Positions 1 through 8,411 of a stretch of DNA of 47,597 nucleotides are shown here, one piece after another. The stretch is from CAYVUM01 sp964454795 (GTDB taxonomy: Bacteria > Pseudomonadota > Alphaproteobacteria > Rhodospirillales > Defluviicoccaceae), in NCBI GenBank assembly GCA_964454795.1, contig CAYVUM010000011.1, positions 1 to 47,597 on the forward strand, in the 5' to 3' direction. The notes beneath the pieces are model-generated. The model was not told the DNA's origin. It searched no databases and worked only from the letters and a program-made list of their open reading frames with translations. Position numbers and translations under genes: made by a program. Position 1 is the first letter of the stretch. Each line of letters begins with the position of its first letter.

Positions 1-581
1 GATGGGGCGCGTTTTCTCTTGCGTTCCTTGTCGTCTTTCTGGTTCTGGCCGGGCAGTTCGAGAGCTTCATTCATCCGCTGATCGTTCTGCTGCCGGCGCC
101 ACTGGCGGTTAGCGGCGGTCTCGCAGCGCTCGCTCTGACGGGACAAACGTTTAACGTATTCAGTCAGATCGCGCTGATTCTGGTCATCGGATTGATGGCC
201 AAGAATGCCATTTTGGTTGTCGAGTTCGCCAATCAGCTCCGCGATCAGGATATGAGCGTGCGGGATGCCGTGGTCGAGGCGGCGGGGGTTCGGATGCGCC
301 CGATCGTGATGACCAGCGTGGCGACGGCGTTCGCGGCGGTGCCCCTGGCCCTGGCGACAGGCCCGGGTGCGGAGGCCCGGGAAGTCATCGGCACGGTGGT
401 CATTGGTGGCATCGCCCTTGCCACGTTCCTCACGCTCTTCGTGGTTCCGGTCCTTTATCTGCTGCTCGCCCGGTTCGCACGCCCGGTCGGCGCCATCGCT
501 GCACGGATCGAGAAGCTCGAAGCGGAGAAGCCGGGACAGTCCGACTTTCCCGAGCGCGAGCACCGGGATGCGTCAAAGTGA
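1..581 (+). CDS. RND efflux pump inner-membrane subunit, C-terminal end (partial)
   Basis: The reading frame is open from the left edge (codons begin at base 3), so only the last 193 or so residues of what is normally a protein of about 1,000-1,050 residues are present. Five hydrophobic segments match the last membrane helices of AcrB/MexB-type HAE1 pumps. The run GQTFNVFSQIALILVIGL followed by AKNAILVVEFANQ, and then RPIVMTSVATAFAAVPLALA, is the typical signature of this family. The family uses the proton gradient to expel drugs, detergents or solvents through a periplasmic adaptor and an outer-membrane channel. The protein ends with a charged cytoplasmic tail rich in Glu and Arg. Partner genes, if in the same operon, must lie to the left of the window. 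The substrate cannot be predicted from this fragment. Confidence 0.93.
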   Translation, partial: WGAFSLAFLVVFLVLAGQFESFIHPLIVLLPAPLAVSGGLAALALTGQTFNVFSQIALILVIGLMAKNAILVVEFANQLRDQDMSVRDAVVEAAGVRMRPIVMTSVATAFAAVPLALATGPGAEAREVIGTVVIGGIALATFLTLFVVPVLYLLLARFARPVGAIAARIEKLEAEKPGQSDFPEREHRDASK

Positions 582-628
582 CGCTGGCTGGCTGATAGAT
601 TTGCAGCGTTAAATGGCAAACCGGCTGA

Positions 629-649
629 AACCCGGCATACTGCCGGGTT
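629..649 (+). terminator. Perfect 8-bp hairpin between the efflux gene and the HPF/CSD gene
   Basis: AACCCGGC (629-636) pairs perfectly with GCCGGGTT (642-649) around a 5-base loop. It lies 48 bp after the stop of the efflux gene and 37 bp before the next start. No T-run follows, so it is not a standard intrinsic terminator. It could be a weak terminator, an mRNA-end stabiliser, or a 5'-leader structure of the downstream gene. Confidence 0.4.
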
Positions 650-686
650 GGGACTCGTGCCAGTGCGTAACCCCAGGTGAACAGGT

Positions 687-1277
687 ATGGTGATGCAGGT
701 ACCGCTCGAAATCGCGTTTGTGAATCTGGAATCCTCCGAATTCATCGAAGCGCGCATCCGGGAAAAAGTTGCCAAACTGGAAAAAATCTTCCCGCGCCTC
801 ATCAGTTGCCGGGTTGCTGTCGAATTGCCGCATCAGCGGCATCAGAAAGGGAACATCTATCACATCCGAATCGAGATGAGCGTTCCACGAAACACCCTGG
901 TGATCAGCCGTGCACCCGGTGACGTCCGCGCCCACCATGACGCCTATGTGGCTATTGAGGACACATTCAGTGCTGCGGAACGGAAACTCAAAGAATATGT
1001 CCGCCAGCTTCAGGGCGACGTCAAAGAGCATCCAGCGTCTCTACAGGGACGGGTCTTGAGGTTGTTTTCAGCCCAGGATTACGGCTTTGTTGCGACCAAT
1101 GATGGCCGGGAAGTCTATTTCCATCGCAACAGTGTCGTGGATGCGGACTTCGACGATCTCGCAGAAGGACAGCCGGTCGAACTCGTCCTCATTCACGGCG
1201 AAAGCCCCATGGGACCCCAGGCAACGACGGTCAGGCCAATCCGCCCGATGCAGTATGTTCCCGACGCCGCAGGATAA
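687..1277 (+). CDS. HPF/RaiA-family ribosome-associated protein fused to a cold-shock domain
   Basis: The first half (about residues 5-110) resembles the S30AE fold of ribosome hibernation and RaiA factors: a short N-terminal strand, the helix SSEFIEARIREKVAKLEK, two strands, and a second long helix AHHDAYVAIEDTFSAAERKLKEYV. The second half (about residues 120-187) is a cold-shock OB fold with recognisable RNA-binding strands, GFVATNDGREVYFHRNSV. Hibernation factors occupy the decoding region of idle ribosomes and cold-shock domains bind single-stranded RNA or DNA, so the fusion probably acts at the ribosome under stress. Fused proteins of this kind occur in Proteobacteria and are distinct from the long HPF C-terminal dimerisation domain. 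ATG at 687 and ATG at 693 are both possible starts; the first is reported. The gene stands alone. Confidence 0.88.
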   Translation: MVMQVPLEIAFVNLESSEFIEARIREKVAKLEKIFPRLISCRVAVELPHQRHQKGNIYHIRIEMSVPRNTLVISRAPGDVRAHHDAYVAIEDTFSAAERKLKEYVRQLQGDVKEHPASLQGRVLRLFSAQDYGFVATNDGREVYFHRNSVVDADFDDLAEGQPVELVLIHGESPMGPQATTVRPIRPMQYVPDAAG

Positions 1278-1662
1278 AGGCAAGGCTTGGCCCGACGACG
1301 GACACGACCTTGAGCGCTCCGGTCATCGGGACGGCTGGAGCCCGCGCGGACCACCGGCACCGCGGCCGGCAAGCGGGGGAGCGGGAGCGTGGGATTTTTT
1401 CCCATGAGAAGGCAGCACGTTGCCAAGCCTGTCACCCTCCCGATTGTCGCCGAACGGGGCCAGAGAGCTGGGCTTCTGCCTGTTCCGGTCCCGGGGCGCG
1501 GTGGATCGACACGGGCTGCAACGGGACCGATGGCGCTCGGGATGCGGCCGTCGCTGCCGGCGAAGCTCCTGCAGGCCTGCGATATCCGCGGGGCTCTCCT
1601 TCCGATTGCGGCGTTGGTCTGCCGAGGCCGGAGGCCGGCAAATCGTTGGAGACGGCGCAGCA
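1278..1662. other. Gene-free stretch between HPF/CSD and hydrolase genes
   Basis: Frames are open here but show no recognisable protein. A frame continuous with the downstream hydrolase is open from 1420, but its first 81 codons encode a compositionally odd Arg/Ser/Gly-rich peptide with no hydrolase similarity. A short inverted repeat, TGGGA-TTTTT-TCCCA, lies around 1390-1405. I see no convincing promoter or RNA. Confidence 0.5.
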
Positions 1663-2397
1663 ATGTACGAACGGGCATCGGTCTGCAGTAGCGGGACGAA
1701 AATCAGTTATCTGCGCTCCCCCGGCCGCCAGAACCGGCCACGGGTCCTGTTCGTCCATGGCTCGCCGAACGCGGCGATTTACTGGGAGCGCTTCCTGAAC
1801 GATCCGCCCGCGGACCTGGAAGCCGTGGCTGTGGATCGCCCCGGCTTCGGCGAAAGCGGCCCCGGTCGGTCCGTGCCCGCGCTGGACCAGCAAGCCCGAC
1901 TGATCTCGCCGTTGCTGGTAACCCGCAAGGGCATCGGGACGATCCTGGTCGGACAGTCCCAAGGTGGCCCGATCGTCTGTCAGATGGCGGCAGATTATCC
2001 CGACGCGGTCGCTGGCCTCGTCGTCACTGCCGGCGCTCTGGAACCGGCCTCGAACCATCCCGCCTGGTGGCAAAGGCTCGCCAATGCGCGGCCATTCTAC
2101 CGGCTGTTACCGGAACGCTGGGCCACCGCCGTCGATGAGGTGATGGCGCTGGAACAACAGCTCGAAGCCCTTGCCGGACGGCTGCCTGAAATCCGTTGCC
2201 CCGTCCGTATCCTGCAGGGCTCGCGGGATTGGCTGGTCGGGCCGCGCAATGGCGCTTATCTGCGCGACCACCTGACCGGCGCACCCCGTGTCGATCTCAC
2301 GCGGATCGACGGCGCCAAACACAAGATTCCGCAAACGCACGACGCTCTGGTTCGGTCGGCGATCGAAGACCTGGCGCGGCGATTGCCGTCCGGTTGA
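1663..2397 (+). CDS. Alpha/beta hydrolase
   Basis: A 244-residue alpha/beta-hydrolase-fold protein. The oxyanion-hole motif is LFVHGSPNAAIYW near the N-terminus, followed by the strand-4 motif RPGFGESG. The nucleophile elbow GQSQGG supplies the catalytic Ser. The acid is probably the Asp of ILQGSRDWLVGP, and the His lies in GAKHKIPQTH near the C-terminus, so the triad appears complete. Family members hydrolyse esters, epoxides, haloalkanes or C-C bonds, and nothing here narrows the substrate. The start at ATG 1663 is chosen because a purine-rich GGAGA lies upstream and hydrolase similarity begins just after it; the frame is open further upstream without support. No signal peptide is visible, so it is probably cytoplasmic. 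It has no co-directional operon partner. Confidence 0.85.
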   Translation: MYERASVCSSGTKISYLRSPGRQNRPRVLFVHGSPNAAIYWERFLNDPPADLEAVAVDRPGFGESGPGRSVPALDQQARLISPLLVTRKGIGTILVGQSQGGPIVCQMAADYPDAVAGLVVTAGALEPASNHPAWWQRLANARPFYRLLPERWATAVDEVMALEQQLEALAGRLPEIRCPVRILQGSRDWLVGPRNGAYLRDHLTGAPRVDLTRIDGAKHKIPQTHDALVRSAIEDLARRLPSG

Positions 2398-2593
2398 TCT
2401 CCCCGAAGTGGTTAGCGAGGCCGGCCGGTCCCAGCATCAACCGCGAGGAGGCAAACGTGTTCGCGGTGATCACCCCCGCACCGGCGTTGATGTAGTCGAG
2501 GTGAATTCCGGTGAGCACGCCGGCCGCCAAGCGTCGCGTCAGCCGGGTATCGCGAATGGGGCGTGCCTCCTCAGACGCTCCAACGAGGCCACG
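2398..2593 (-). pseudogene. Fragment of a homocysteine S-methyltransferase-like gene
   Basis: The reverse strand encodes about 65 residues containing IHLDYINAGAGVITANTF, then a stretch ending AGLANHFGEINRTA. This closely resembles the N-terminal barrel region of homocysteine S-methyltransferases (DYI.AGAD.ITTNTF, then EINR.A). The frame has a stop just upstream (2594-2596), no credible start, and similarity ends where it runs into the antisense of the hydrolase gene. The catalytic Cys motifs of the family's C-terminus are absent. I read it as a decayed remnant left after deletion or rearrangement. It is recognised by eye only, so a chance antisense resemblance remains possible. Confidence 0.55.
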
Positions 2594-2907
2594 CTAAGCA
2601 GTCCTTTGCCTGACGGCAACAGGCAGCCCGGACCGGCGCGTTGGAGTGCCGTCGAACCGGGCTCTCCGCCCGAGCCCCGAAGCGCTTGACAGGCGCACGG
2701 TCAGATCACAACCGGGTGGTGGCGGGCTCCACAATCCGATACCCAGTGGTTCGCCACTGCCGGATGAGTCCCCTCCGTCAGCTGTATCGAACCACAGGAT
2801 CAAGCGCTTGGCAGATCGACCGATCCATCGCTTCGGAACCAGGCGAAGGAGCCGATCCAGTGGGAGCCGCCGGTCGGGATTACCGGCAAACCGGAGACGC
2901 CAGCCGC
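2594..2907. other. Gene-free stretch holding a dispersed repeat copy
   Basis: The frame of the downstream membrane protein is open from 2641, but the first 89 codons are Arg/Ser-rich and read through the dispersed repeat at 2743-2862, so they are not treated as coding. Apart from that repeat and a purine-rich ribosome-binding site (GGAGA, about 2893) I see nothing else. Confidence 0.6.
2743..2862. repeat. Dispersed double-hairpin repeat, copy A
   Basis: About 120 bp that align along their whole length with 45940-46058, for example GGATGAGTCCC, CCGTCAG, ATCGAACCACA, AGATCGACCGATC and CCGATCCA. In the better-preserved other copy the unit folds as two tandem hairpins; here many stem pairs have drifted. 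It lies between a decayed gene and the YrhK-type gene. It is non-coding and resembles a REP or MITE-type intergenic element. Confidence 0.75.
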
Positions 2908-3642
2908 ATGCCGCACCTCTTTGCCAATCGGCCGAGACTTCACGATCTGAGCAGCCTCCCGACCGATGTGCGCGCCCAGTTCCGATGGGAGACGATCAAC
3001 GCGGGACTGTATAAACTGGGTGGTCTCGTCTTCATCGTTGGCAGCATTCTGTTCTTTCCCCGTTTCGAAGCATACGCTGACATTGGCGCGTGGACGTTTT
3101 TCTTCGGCTCACTGCTCTACCTTATTGTCACTGGCCATGATATGGCCGAAGCGATCCGCTACAGCCTGGCTCCGCAACGGACAAGCCCGTCTGTTCTGGA
3201 ACTGACTGCGTCGGCGACCTACCTCTCCGGCACGATTCTGTTTACGGTTGGCAGCGTGTTCTTTCTCTCGCAGGTGGGGTGGACCATCGCCGGAGCCTGG
3301 TGCTTTGTGGTCGGCAGCGCTTTGTTCGTTCTCGGGGCCTCCGTCAATGTTCTCCAGATCGTCAAGGCGAGCACTCTACTCAGCATGCAGCTCATGAACC
3401 TCACGGCGGTCTCATTTGTGGTCGGCTCAGTACTCTTCACCGTCGCGTCGATCCCCTACCTGTGGCCCGTCGAGACCCACAATGACCAGAGGATCCTCTA
3501 CAGCTTTCTGGCCTGGCAATATCTGGTCGGAAGCGGTCTGTTCTTCCTCGGCGGCATCTTCAACTACTGGAAGGCCTATCTGATGATGCGGCGCGCGATG
3601 GGGGACCCCGAACGCGGCTGGAAGGTTCCGCAAAGCGGATAA
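2908..3642 (+). CDS. YrhK-domain integral membrane protein
   Basis: A 244-residue protein with six hydrophobic segments arranged as three similar pairs. Each pair carries a Val/Phe-Gly-Ser core (FIVGSILFF, FFFGSLLYL, FTVGSVFFL, FVVGSALFV, FVVGSVLFT, YLVGSGLFF). This internal pseudo-repeat and the leading FRWETINAGLYKLGG fit the YrhK domain family, whose function is unknown. ATG 2908 is preferred because GGAGA lies 10 bp upstream and the membrane domain starts soon after. The C-terminal tail is short and basic. It sits convergent to the SbcC-like gene and appears monocistronic. Localisation is the inner membrane, with no predicted reaction. Confidence 0.8.
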   Translation: MPHLFANRPRLHDLSSLPTDVRAQFRWETINAGLYKLGGLVFIVGSILFFPRFEAYADIGAWTFFFGSLLYLIVTGHDMAEAIRYSLAPQRTSPSVLELTASATYLSGTILFTVGSVFFLSQVGWTIAGAWCFVVGSALFVLGASVNVLQIVKASTLLSMQLMNLTAVSFVVGSVLFTVASIPYLWPVETHNDQRILYSFLAWQYLVGSGLFFLGGIFNYWKAYLMMRRAMGDPERGWKVPQSG

Positions 3643-3757
3643 CGCCCGCCGCTCGCGGTCTCGTATCCGGCATTTGTCCCATTCCCGCAACACAGCCGGT
3701 TATCGGCCGCCGCCGCCTGCCGCTGTTCCACGGGGGCTGCAGCCCTGGTCAGGACGG

Positions 3758-6421
3758 TCACCGGGATCCGTGGCAATCGGCGAGGCGGATGATCGGCGCG
3801 CCAATTCCCCGATAATCGCGTTCGCGGCAGGTGAGGATCAGGATTTGCAGGCGCTCGGCGGCGCGCCGGAGCACAAGTTGCATCCGCCCGAACCGTTCAT
3901 CGTCGGCGTACACCAGGGCATCGTCGAGGATCAGCGCCGCCGGCTGGCCGGTCTCGTCCAGGAAATCGGCGAAGGCGAGCCGGGTCAGGATCGCCAACTG
4001 TTCGCGGGTGCCGACGCTGAGGGCGTCGAAGGGCTCCTCCCGGCCTTCCCGGCGCAGCCGCAGCCTGCCGAAATTGTCGTCATCGAGGACCAGGTCGCTG
4101 TTCGGGAAGAGATAGCGCAGGTAGGGCTTGATCCGCTGATGGATCGGCGCCAGGAACGCTTCCCTGGCCTGCCGCTCGGCGGCCGTCAGCGCGTCTCGCA
4201 ACAGCGCCAGCGCCCGGGCATCGCGCTCCAGGCGGGCGGCCCGGGCCCGGGCCCGCTCCAGCTGGCCCTCCAGCACCTGAACGGCCTCGCCGAGCCCGAG
4301 CTGTCCCAACGCGCGCAGCTCGCTGGTGACCTCGATGTCCGTCCGGGTGAGGGCGTCGATGTCGGCGGCAATGACCCGGACCTCGTCCCGGGCGGCGTCC
4401 AGCCGCAGGCGGATTTCCTCGGGATTGGCACGGTCCAGCTCGGCGCGGCGGGCCTCGACCACGGCGTTGGCAGCCTCAACGTCGGTCGCGGTGCTGACCA
4501 GGGCGGCACGCAGGTCTTCGTCGCTGGCGAGGCCGCGCGCCCGTTCAAGCTCGGTTTGCAGCGTCTCCGCCTGGTCCGACGCTGCGGTCAGTTCGGTCTG
4601 CGCTTTGATCCATGCCTCGCGGGCCTGACGGTGTCCGGTTTGGGCCTGGCTGAGGGTGCTGTCCGCGTGACGCAGCGGCGCGGTTGCCGTCTCGCATGCT
4701 TCCCGGGCGGCGGCACACAGGGCTTCCGCGTCCTCAAGGGGCGGAGCGTCGTCGGTGCTGCCTCGGGTCAAGGCCGTCAGTTCAGCAGTCCTTCGATCCA
4801 GTTCCGTTCGCAGAATGTCGGGGCCATCGGGTGCGTGGGCCGTCACTGCGGCATCGAAGCGGGCCGCCTCGTTCAGCAGCTCCGACCTGCGGTGGTGAGC
4901 CTCGCGCGCGGCGCGCAGGCTGTCGGTTCCCACGGCCTGGAGGGCGCGATCCCGGTCCCGGCTGGCCTCCTCCGCGGCCCGGCGCCGCGTTGTGAGGTCG
5001 TCGCCGCCGGGCGTGACGGTTACAGTCCCGAACCCCTCCAGCCAGAGGGTCGCCGGTGCGGTCAATCGCAGGGGGGCACCGGTGGAGAGACTGGTGCCGT
5101 CGGCGACAATCAGCCGGTCGCCCTCGGGCGCGAACTCGAGACGGGTGGCCAGGGTCTCCAGACGCAAAGCCGCGGCGACTGCCTTGGCCTCGAGTTCTTC
5201 GAGCGGGGCGAGGGACTTGTCGTCGATCGCAATCGCCGCCGCCTGCCGTCGCGCTTCCCTGGCCTGGTCGGCTGCCGCCGTCGCCTTGTCGAGGCGTCGG
5301 CTGAGTTCACCCACGTCCCGCTCCAGCCGGGCTCGGCGCACCTCCTGTTCCCGCGCCGCCAGTGCTGATTGCGCTGCTGCCAGGTCCTCCCGGGCCGCGG
5401 TGACGAGCGCCTCGGCCTGCTGAACTTCCGCCTCGGCCTCGGCAGAGCGGCGTTCGACCTGCTTGCCCGTCTCGGTCAGGGTGGCGCGGCGCTCGGCGGC
5501 TTCTGCGGCCTTGCGGATCAGCTCCTGGCGGGCTTGCCAGGTTTGGGCGGCGGTGGTTCTTCCCGCCGCCGCAAGTCTTTGCTCCTGTTGGGCACGCTCC
5601 CAGGCGGCTGTCAGCGCGACGATCTTTTTCTCTTCTTCTTCCAGCGCCTTCAGCCGGGCCTGAGCCAGTTCGAGGCTCCGGCCCTTGGTGTAGTCGTTCA
5701 GCCTCGCGCGGACGCGGCCGAGATGCTCCACTTTTTGCTCGTACTCGGCCATCTCTTGGCGCGTTTCCTGCAGCGTCCGTTCGAGCGTCTGAACACGGTC
5801 CAGGCTTTCCTTGTAGTCGCCTCTTGGCTGTCCCCGTTTCGTGAAGAGAGCGCCGTACTGCTGCTCGATGGCGCTGAGCAGGGCGCGGCCGCGCTCGCCA
5901 CCGAGGACCTGCCCAACCTCGCCCTCCAGGGCCGCGACGAGCGCCTCCCGGCTGGTGCCGCTGATCGGCAGCGGCGCGAACGAGGTGCCCTGATCGACCC
6001 AGAACAGTCCCCAGATGCCGCGGTTATCGACCTTGGCGGCGCCCCGGCCTGGGGGCTCGAACCGGAGCAGGTCCTGCAGCCGGTCCTCCACCGCGTCACC
6101 GCTGAAGGTTCCGCCGGGGGTGACCAACTCCGCTTCCGGGCGCTGGCAGAACGCCTTGCGCACCGTATAGCGGCTTCCGTTCAGTTCGAACTCGACCGAG
6201 ATCTCGGGGCGCAGCGACGAGCCGAACGGCTGCATTGCCTGGGCCGCTTCGCCGCCGAGGCGATGGCGGCAGAAGAGCGCGCACTGAATTGCCGCCAGGA
6301 CCGTGGATTTGCCCTCTTCGTTGTCACCGGCAAGGATCACCAGACCGTCAGGAAGGCCGTCGATGGCCACCGGAGCAAGGAACTTCCGGAAGTTCTCGAT
6401 GCGGATGCGACGGATCTTCAC
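3758..6421 (-). CDS. SbcC/YhaN-like SMC-family ATPase
   Basis: An 887-residue ATPase of the Rad50/SbcC type. The N-terminus has the ABC-ATPase strand IRRIRIENFRKF and Walker A GDNEEGKST. The middle is two long Ala/Glu/Arg-rich coiled coils (about residues 190-370 and 450-720) flanking a beta-rich insert that includes LTAPATLWLEGFGTVTVTPGG. The C-terminus has the signature LSVGTREQLAILTRLAFA and Walker B AALILDDALVYADDER. No CxxC zinc hook is visible in the coiled-coil region, unlike true SbcC/Rad50, so YhaN is the better comparison. The start is GTG at 6421, three bases after the stop of the upstream nuclease gene, so the two are co-translated. Inferred role: DNA-end processing or repair with that nuclease. 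Confidence 0.87.
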   Translation of the reverse strand: MKIRRIRIENFRKFLAPVAIDGLPDGLVILAGDNEEGKSTVLAAIQCALFCRHRLGGEAAQAMQPFGSSLRPEISVEFELNGSRYTVRKAFCQRPEAELVTPGGTFSGDAVEDRLQDLLRFEPPGRGAAKVDNRGIWGLFWVDQGTSFAPLPISGTSREALVAALEGEVGQVLGGERGRALLSAIEQQYGALFTKRGQPRGDYKESLDRVQTLERTLQETRQEMAEYEQKVEHLGRVRARLNDYTKGRSLELAQARLKALEEEEKKIVALTAAWERAQQEQRLAAAGRTTAAQTWQARQELIRKAAEAAERRATLTETGKQVERRSAEAEAEVQQAEALVTAAREDLAAAQSALAAREQEVRRARLERDVGELSRRLDKATAAADQAREARRQAAAIAIDDKSLAPLEELEAKAVAAALRLETLATRLEFAPEGDRLIVADGTSLSTGAPLRLTAPATLWLEGFGTVTVTPGGDDLTTRRRAAEEASRDRDRALQAVGTDSLRAAREAHHRRSELLNEAARFDAAVTAHAPDGPDILRTELDRRTAELTALTRGSTDDAPPLEDAEALCAAAREACETATAPLRHADSTLSQAQTGHRQAREAWIKAQTELTAASDQAETLQTELERARGLASDEDLRAALVSTATDVEAANAVVEARRAELDRANPEEIRLRLDAARDEVRVIAADIDALTRTDIEVTSELRALGQLGLGEAVQVLEGQLERARARAARLERDARALALLRDALTAAERQAREAFLAPIHQRIKPYLRYLFPNSDLVLDDDNFGRLRLRREGREEPFDALSVGTREQLAILTRLAFADFLDETGQPAALILDDALVYADDERFGRMQLVLRRAAERLQILILTCRERDYRGIGAPIIRLADCHGSR

Positions 6422-6424
6422 GGT

Positions 6425-7549
6425 TCAGCCACCCTTTCGGTGGGCGAGATAGAGGATTTGCAGGGCGTGGCGGGCCACCTCCCGGTCGGGATCGGCCGGG
6501 TTGGCCGCCCGGGTGCGCAAGGCGTCGATGGCGGTGCGGACGAACCCGAGCGTGTCGATCTGGTCCAGATCATCCTCGCCCGGCTCCGGCACCAGGCGCG
6601 CATCGTCCACCTCCAGAGACAGCATCCGGGCCCGGAGGTCGTCGAGTGTTTCGTCCAGTCGCAGCCGGGTCCGGAAATTCGGCGCGCCGTCCAGGTTCAT
6701 CCGGACCACCGCCGACTCCAGCGGCGCGGCGAGGGCCAGGATCTCCGCACGCAGCGCCTCCACATCCTCCGGATTGTGGATCGTGGACGCGGTTTGGTGC
6801 CAGTGGAAGCGGCCGGTCGGCCGCCGTTCGACCTGCGGCAGCGCGCCGGGGGCTTCGATCCGCACGATCAGCACCTGACCGGGCTCGTTGGCACGGAACC
6901 GGTCGGGCTCCGGCGTTCCCGAATACCAGGTACGGGGTTCGATCGGGAGGGTGCCGTGCCAGTCGCCGAGGGCGAGATAGTCGAGACCGGCCCGCACCGC
7001 CCGATCCGCGGCGATCGGATTGCCCGCCTCGGCCTCGGCGGGCAGATAACCGCTGACGCTGCCGTGGGCGAGCCCGACCCGCACTGACCCGGGCGCTGCC
7101 TCGGCGTCGTCGAACCAGTCGGTGAGGTCGACGATTTCCCGGCGGCGCTGCAGGGGCGCCGGGAATACCGTCAATCGCCCCGCCGGGACCTCGACGGGTC
7201 GCGGCTCGGTGGCGAGGATGATGTTTTCTGCGCGGGTCAGCCGGCGGATGCGGGTCCAGGGACTCTCCGCCAGGGCAGGGTCGTGGTTTCCGGGAAGCAG
7301 GACCCAGGGCCCGGGAAACGGTTCGAGCGCAACAAGCGTCCTGCGGAGCGTCTCATCGCCCACCGCCGGGGTCTCGAACACATCACCGGCGACCAGCACC
7401 GCCTCGGCTCCGGCCTCGGCGGCGATCCGCGCGATATCGCGGACGGCTTCGATGCGCCGGGCAGCCAGCGCGGCGCGCGCTCCCTCCGGGAAATTTCCGA
7501 ACGCCTTGCCGATCTGCCAGTCGGCGGTGTGGAGGAAGCAGACGCCCAT
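6425..7549 (-). CDS. SbcD/YhaO-like metallophosphoesterase (DNA repair exonuclease family)
   Basis: The calcineurin-like phosphoesterase motifs occur in order: LHTADWQIG (D and H metal ligands), VAGDVFE, LLPGNHDPA, VGLAHGS and LALGDWHGT. Together they give a complete two-metal site. The C-terminal third is the capping and ATPase-docking region seen in SbcD/Mre11 relatives. ATG 7549 is chosen because the motif block begins five residues later; an upstream in-frame start at 7579 would add ten unsupported residues. It is the first gene of a tight two-gene operon with the SMC-like ATPase. Family members are Mn-dependent nucleases acting on double-strand ends, hairpins or single strands. Cytoplasmic. 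Confidence 0.9.
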   Translation of the reverse strand: MGVCFLHTADWQIGKAFGNFPEGARAALAARRIEAVRDIARIAAEAGAEAVLVAGDVFETPAVGDETLRRTLVALEPFPGPWVLLPGNHDPALAESPWTRIRRLTRAENIILATEPRPVEVPAGRLTVFPAPLQRRREIVDLTDWFDDAEAAPGSVRVGLAHGSVSGYLPAEAEAGNPIAADRAVRAGLDYLALGDWHGTLPIEPRTWYSGTPEPDRFRANEPGQVLIVRIEAPGALPQVERRPTGRFHWHQTASTIHNPEDVEALRAEILALAAPLESAVVRMNLDGAPNFRTRLRLDETLDDLRARMLSLEVDDARLVPEPGEDDLDQIDTLGFVRTAIDALRTRAANPADPDREVARHALQILYLAHRKGG

Positions 7550-7665
7550 GGTCGATTGCGCCCGGCGGCCGTGGGCCACCGCGCCGCTGTGCTGTCCCGG
7601 TCGGTCCCCGAGGGCGGCGAGGTTCGCGGTGGCCGCGTGGTTGGAACGATTGCCCCCGGGATCGC

Positions 7666-8301
7666 TTAGAAGAAGGTCTCCGGGATGATCACCACATCAC
7701 CGGGCAGCACGGCGACGTTGGCCTCCACCTCGCCCTCCTTGAGCAGATCGTCAAGGCGGACCCGGTAGGACCGCTGGGTTCCGTCCTCGTTGCGAACGAC
7801 GGTGGCACGGTTGCCGTCGGCGAATTCGGTCAGGCCGCCAACAGCGATCATCACGTCGAGCAGGGTCATGTTGGCCCGGTAGGGTATCGAGCGCGGCTGC
7901 TGCGCCTGGCCGACGACCCGAACCTGCTGCTCGAAGGTTCCGACGAAGCCGGTCACGATGACGGTGACCAGCGGGTTCTGAATGAAAACGGCGAGTTCCT
8001 TCTCGATCTCGCGGGCGAGTTCACTCGGCGTCTTGTCAGCGGCGGTCACGTCTTCGAGAAGCGGCACCGAGATCCGCCCGTCCGGCCGAACCGGCACTGA
8101 GGTGGTCAGCTCGGGATTGCGCCAGACGAAGATGTTGAGGTTGTCTCCGGGACCGATGCGGTAGGCCGGCGCCTGGAAGTCCTCGGACGGGTCAAGCGGC
8201 GGCAGTTCGCGGACATCGTCACTGCATCCCGCCAGCATCAGGCCGGCGGCCAGGCAAAGTCCTACGGCACTGCGGTTGAGCGTGCGGAATTCAGCCGCCA
8301 T
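7666..8301 (-). CDS. Exopolysaccharide export lipoprotein (Wza-like, PEP-CTERM/XrtA locus type)
   Basis: A 211-residue lipoprotein with the lipobox LMLAGC (Cys26). The polysaccharide-export domain follows (YRIGPGDNLNIFVWRNPELT, then VPVRPDGRISVPLLEDV), and then one SLBB-type beta-grasp region (VRVVGQAQQPRSIPY through DVMIAVGGL) ending in LPGDVVIIPE. Such proteins form the outer-membrane and periplasmic channel for exopolysaccharide. ATG 8301 is chosen because AGGAGG lies 7 bp upstream; ATG 8307 would leave a 1-bp spacer. The frame is open to 8412 but that extension has no signal-like sequence. It lies downstream of prsR and prsK on the same strand, opposite the chain-length and kinase genes, as expected for one export complex split by a divergent region. 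Confidence 0.9.
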   Translation of the reverse strand: MAAEFRTLNRSAVGLCLAAGLMLAGCSDDVRELPPLDPSEDFQAPAYRIGPGDNLNIFVWRNPELTTSVPVRPDGRISVPLLEDVTAADKTPSELAREIEKELAVFIQNPLVTVIVTGFVGTFEQQVRVVGQAQQPRSIPYRANMTLLDVMIAVGGLTEFADGNRATVVRNEDGTQRSYRVRLDDLLKEGEVEANVAVLPGDVVIIPETFF

Positions 8302-8411
8302 CCTCATCCCTCCTCTTCGAACGGCGTGCGGGCACTGCCCCTCTAAACCGCCGCGGCCCGGCGGGCAAGAGCCGGCCGACCAAGAAATCCGGTTGAAGCA
8401 AAAAGGACACA

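Noticed and set aside
1389..1691. Possible 100-residue basic protein before the hydrolase gene
   Set aside because: Arg/Pro-rich noise without a domain, overlapping the hydrolase start; no ribosome-binding support.
3674..7087. Two consecutive long + strand frames (564 and 572 codons) opposite the SbcC/SbcD-like genes
   Set aside because: The products are low-complexity Gly/Gln/Arg sequences, while the - strand shows intact ATPase and nuclease motifs.
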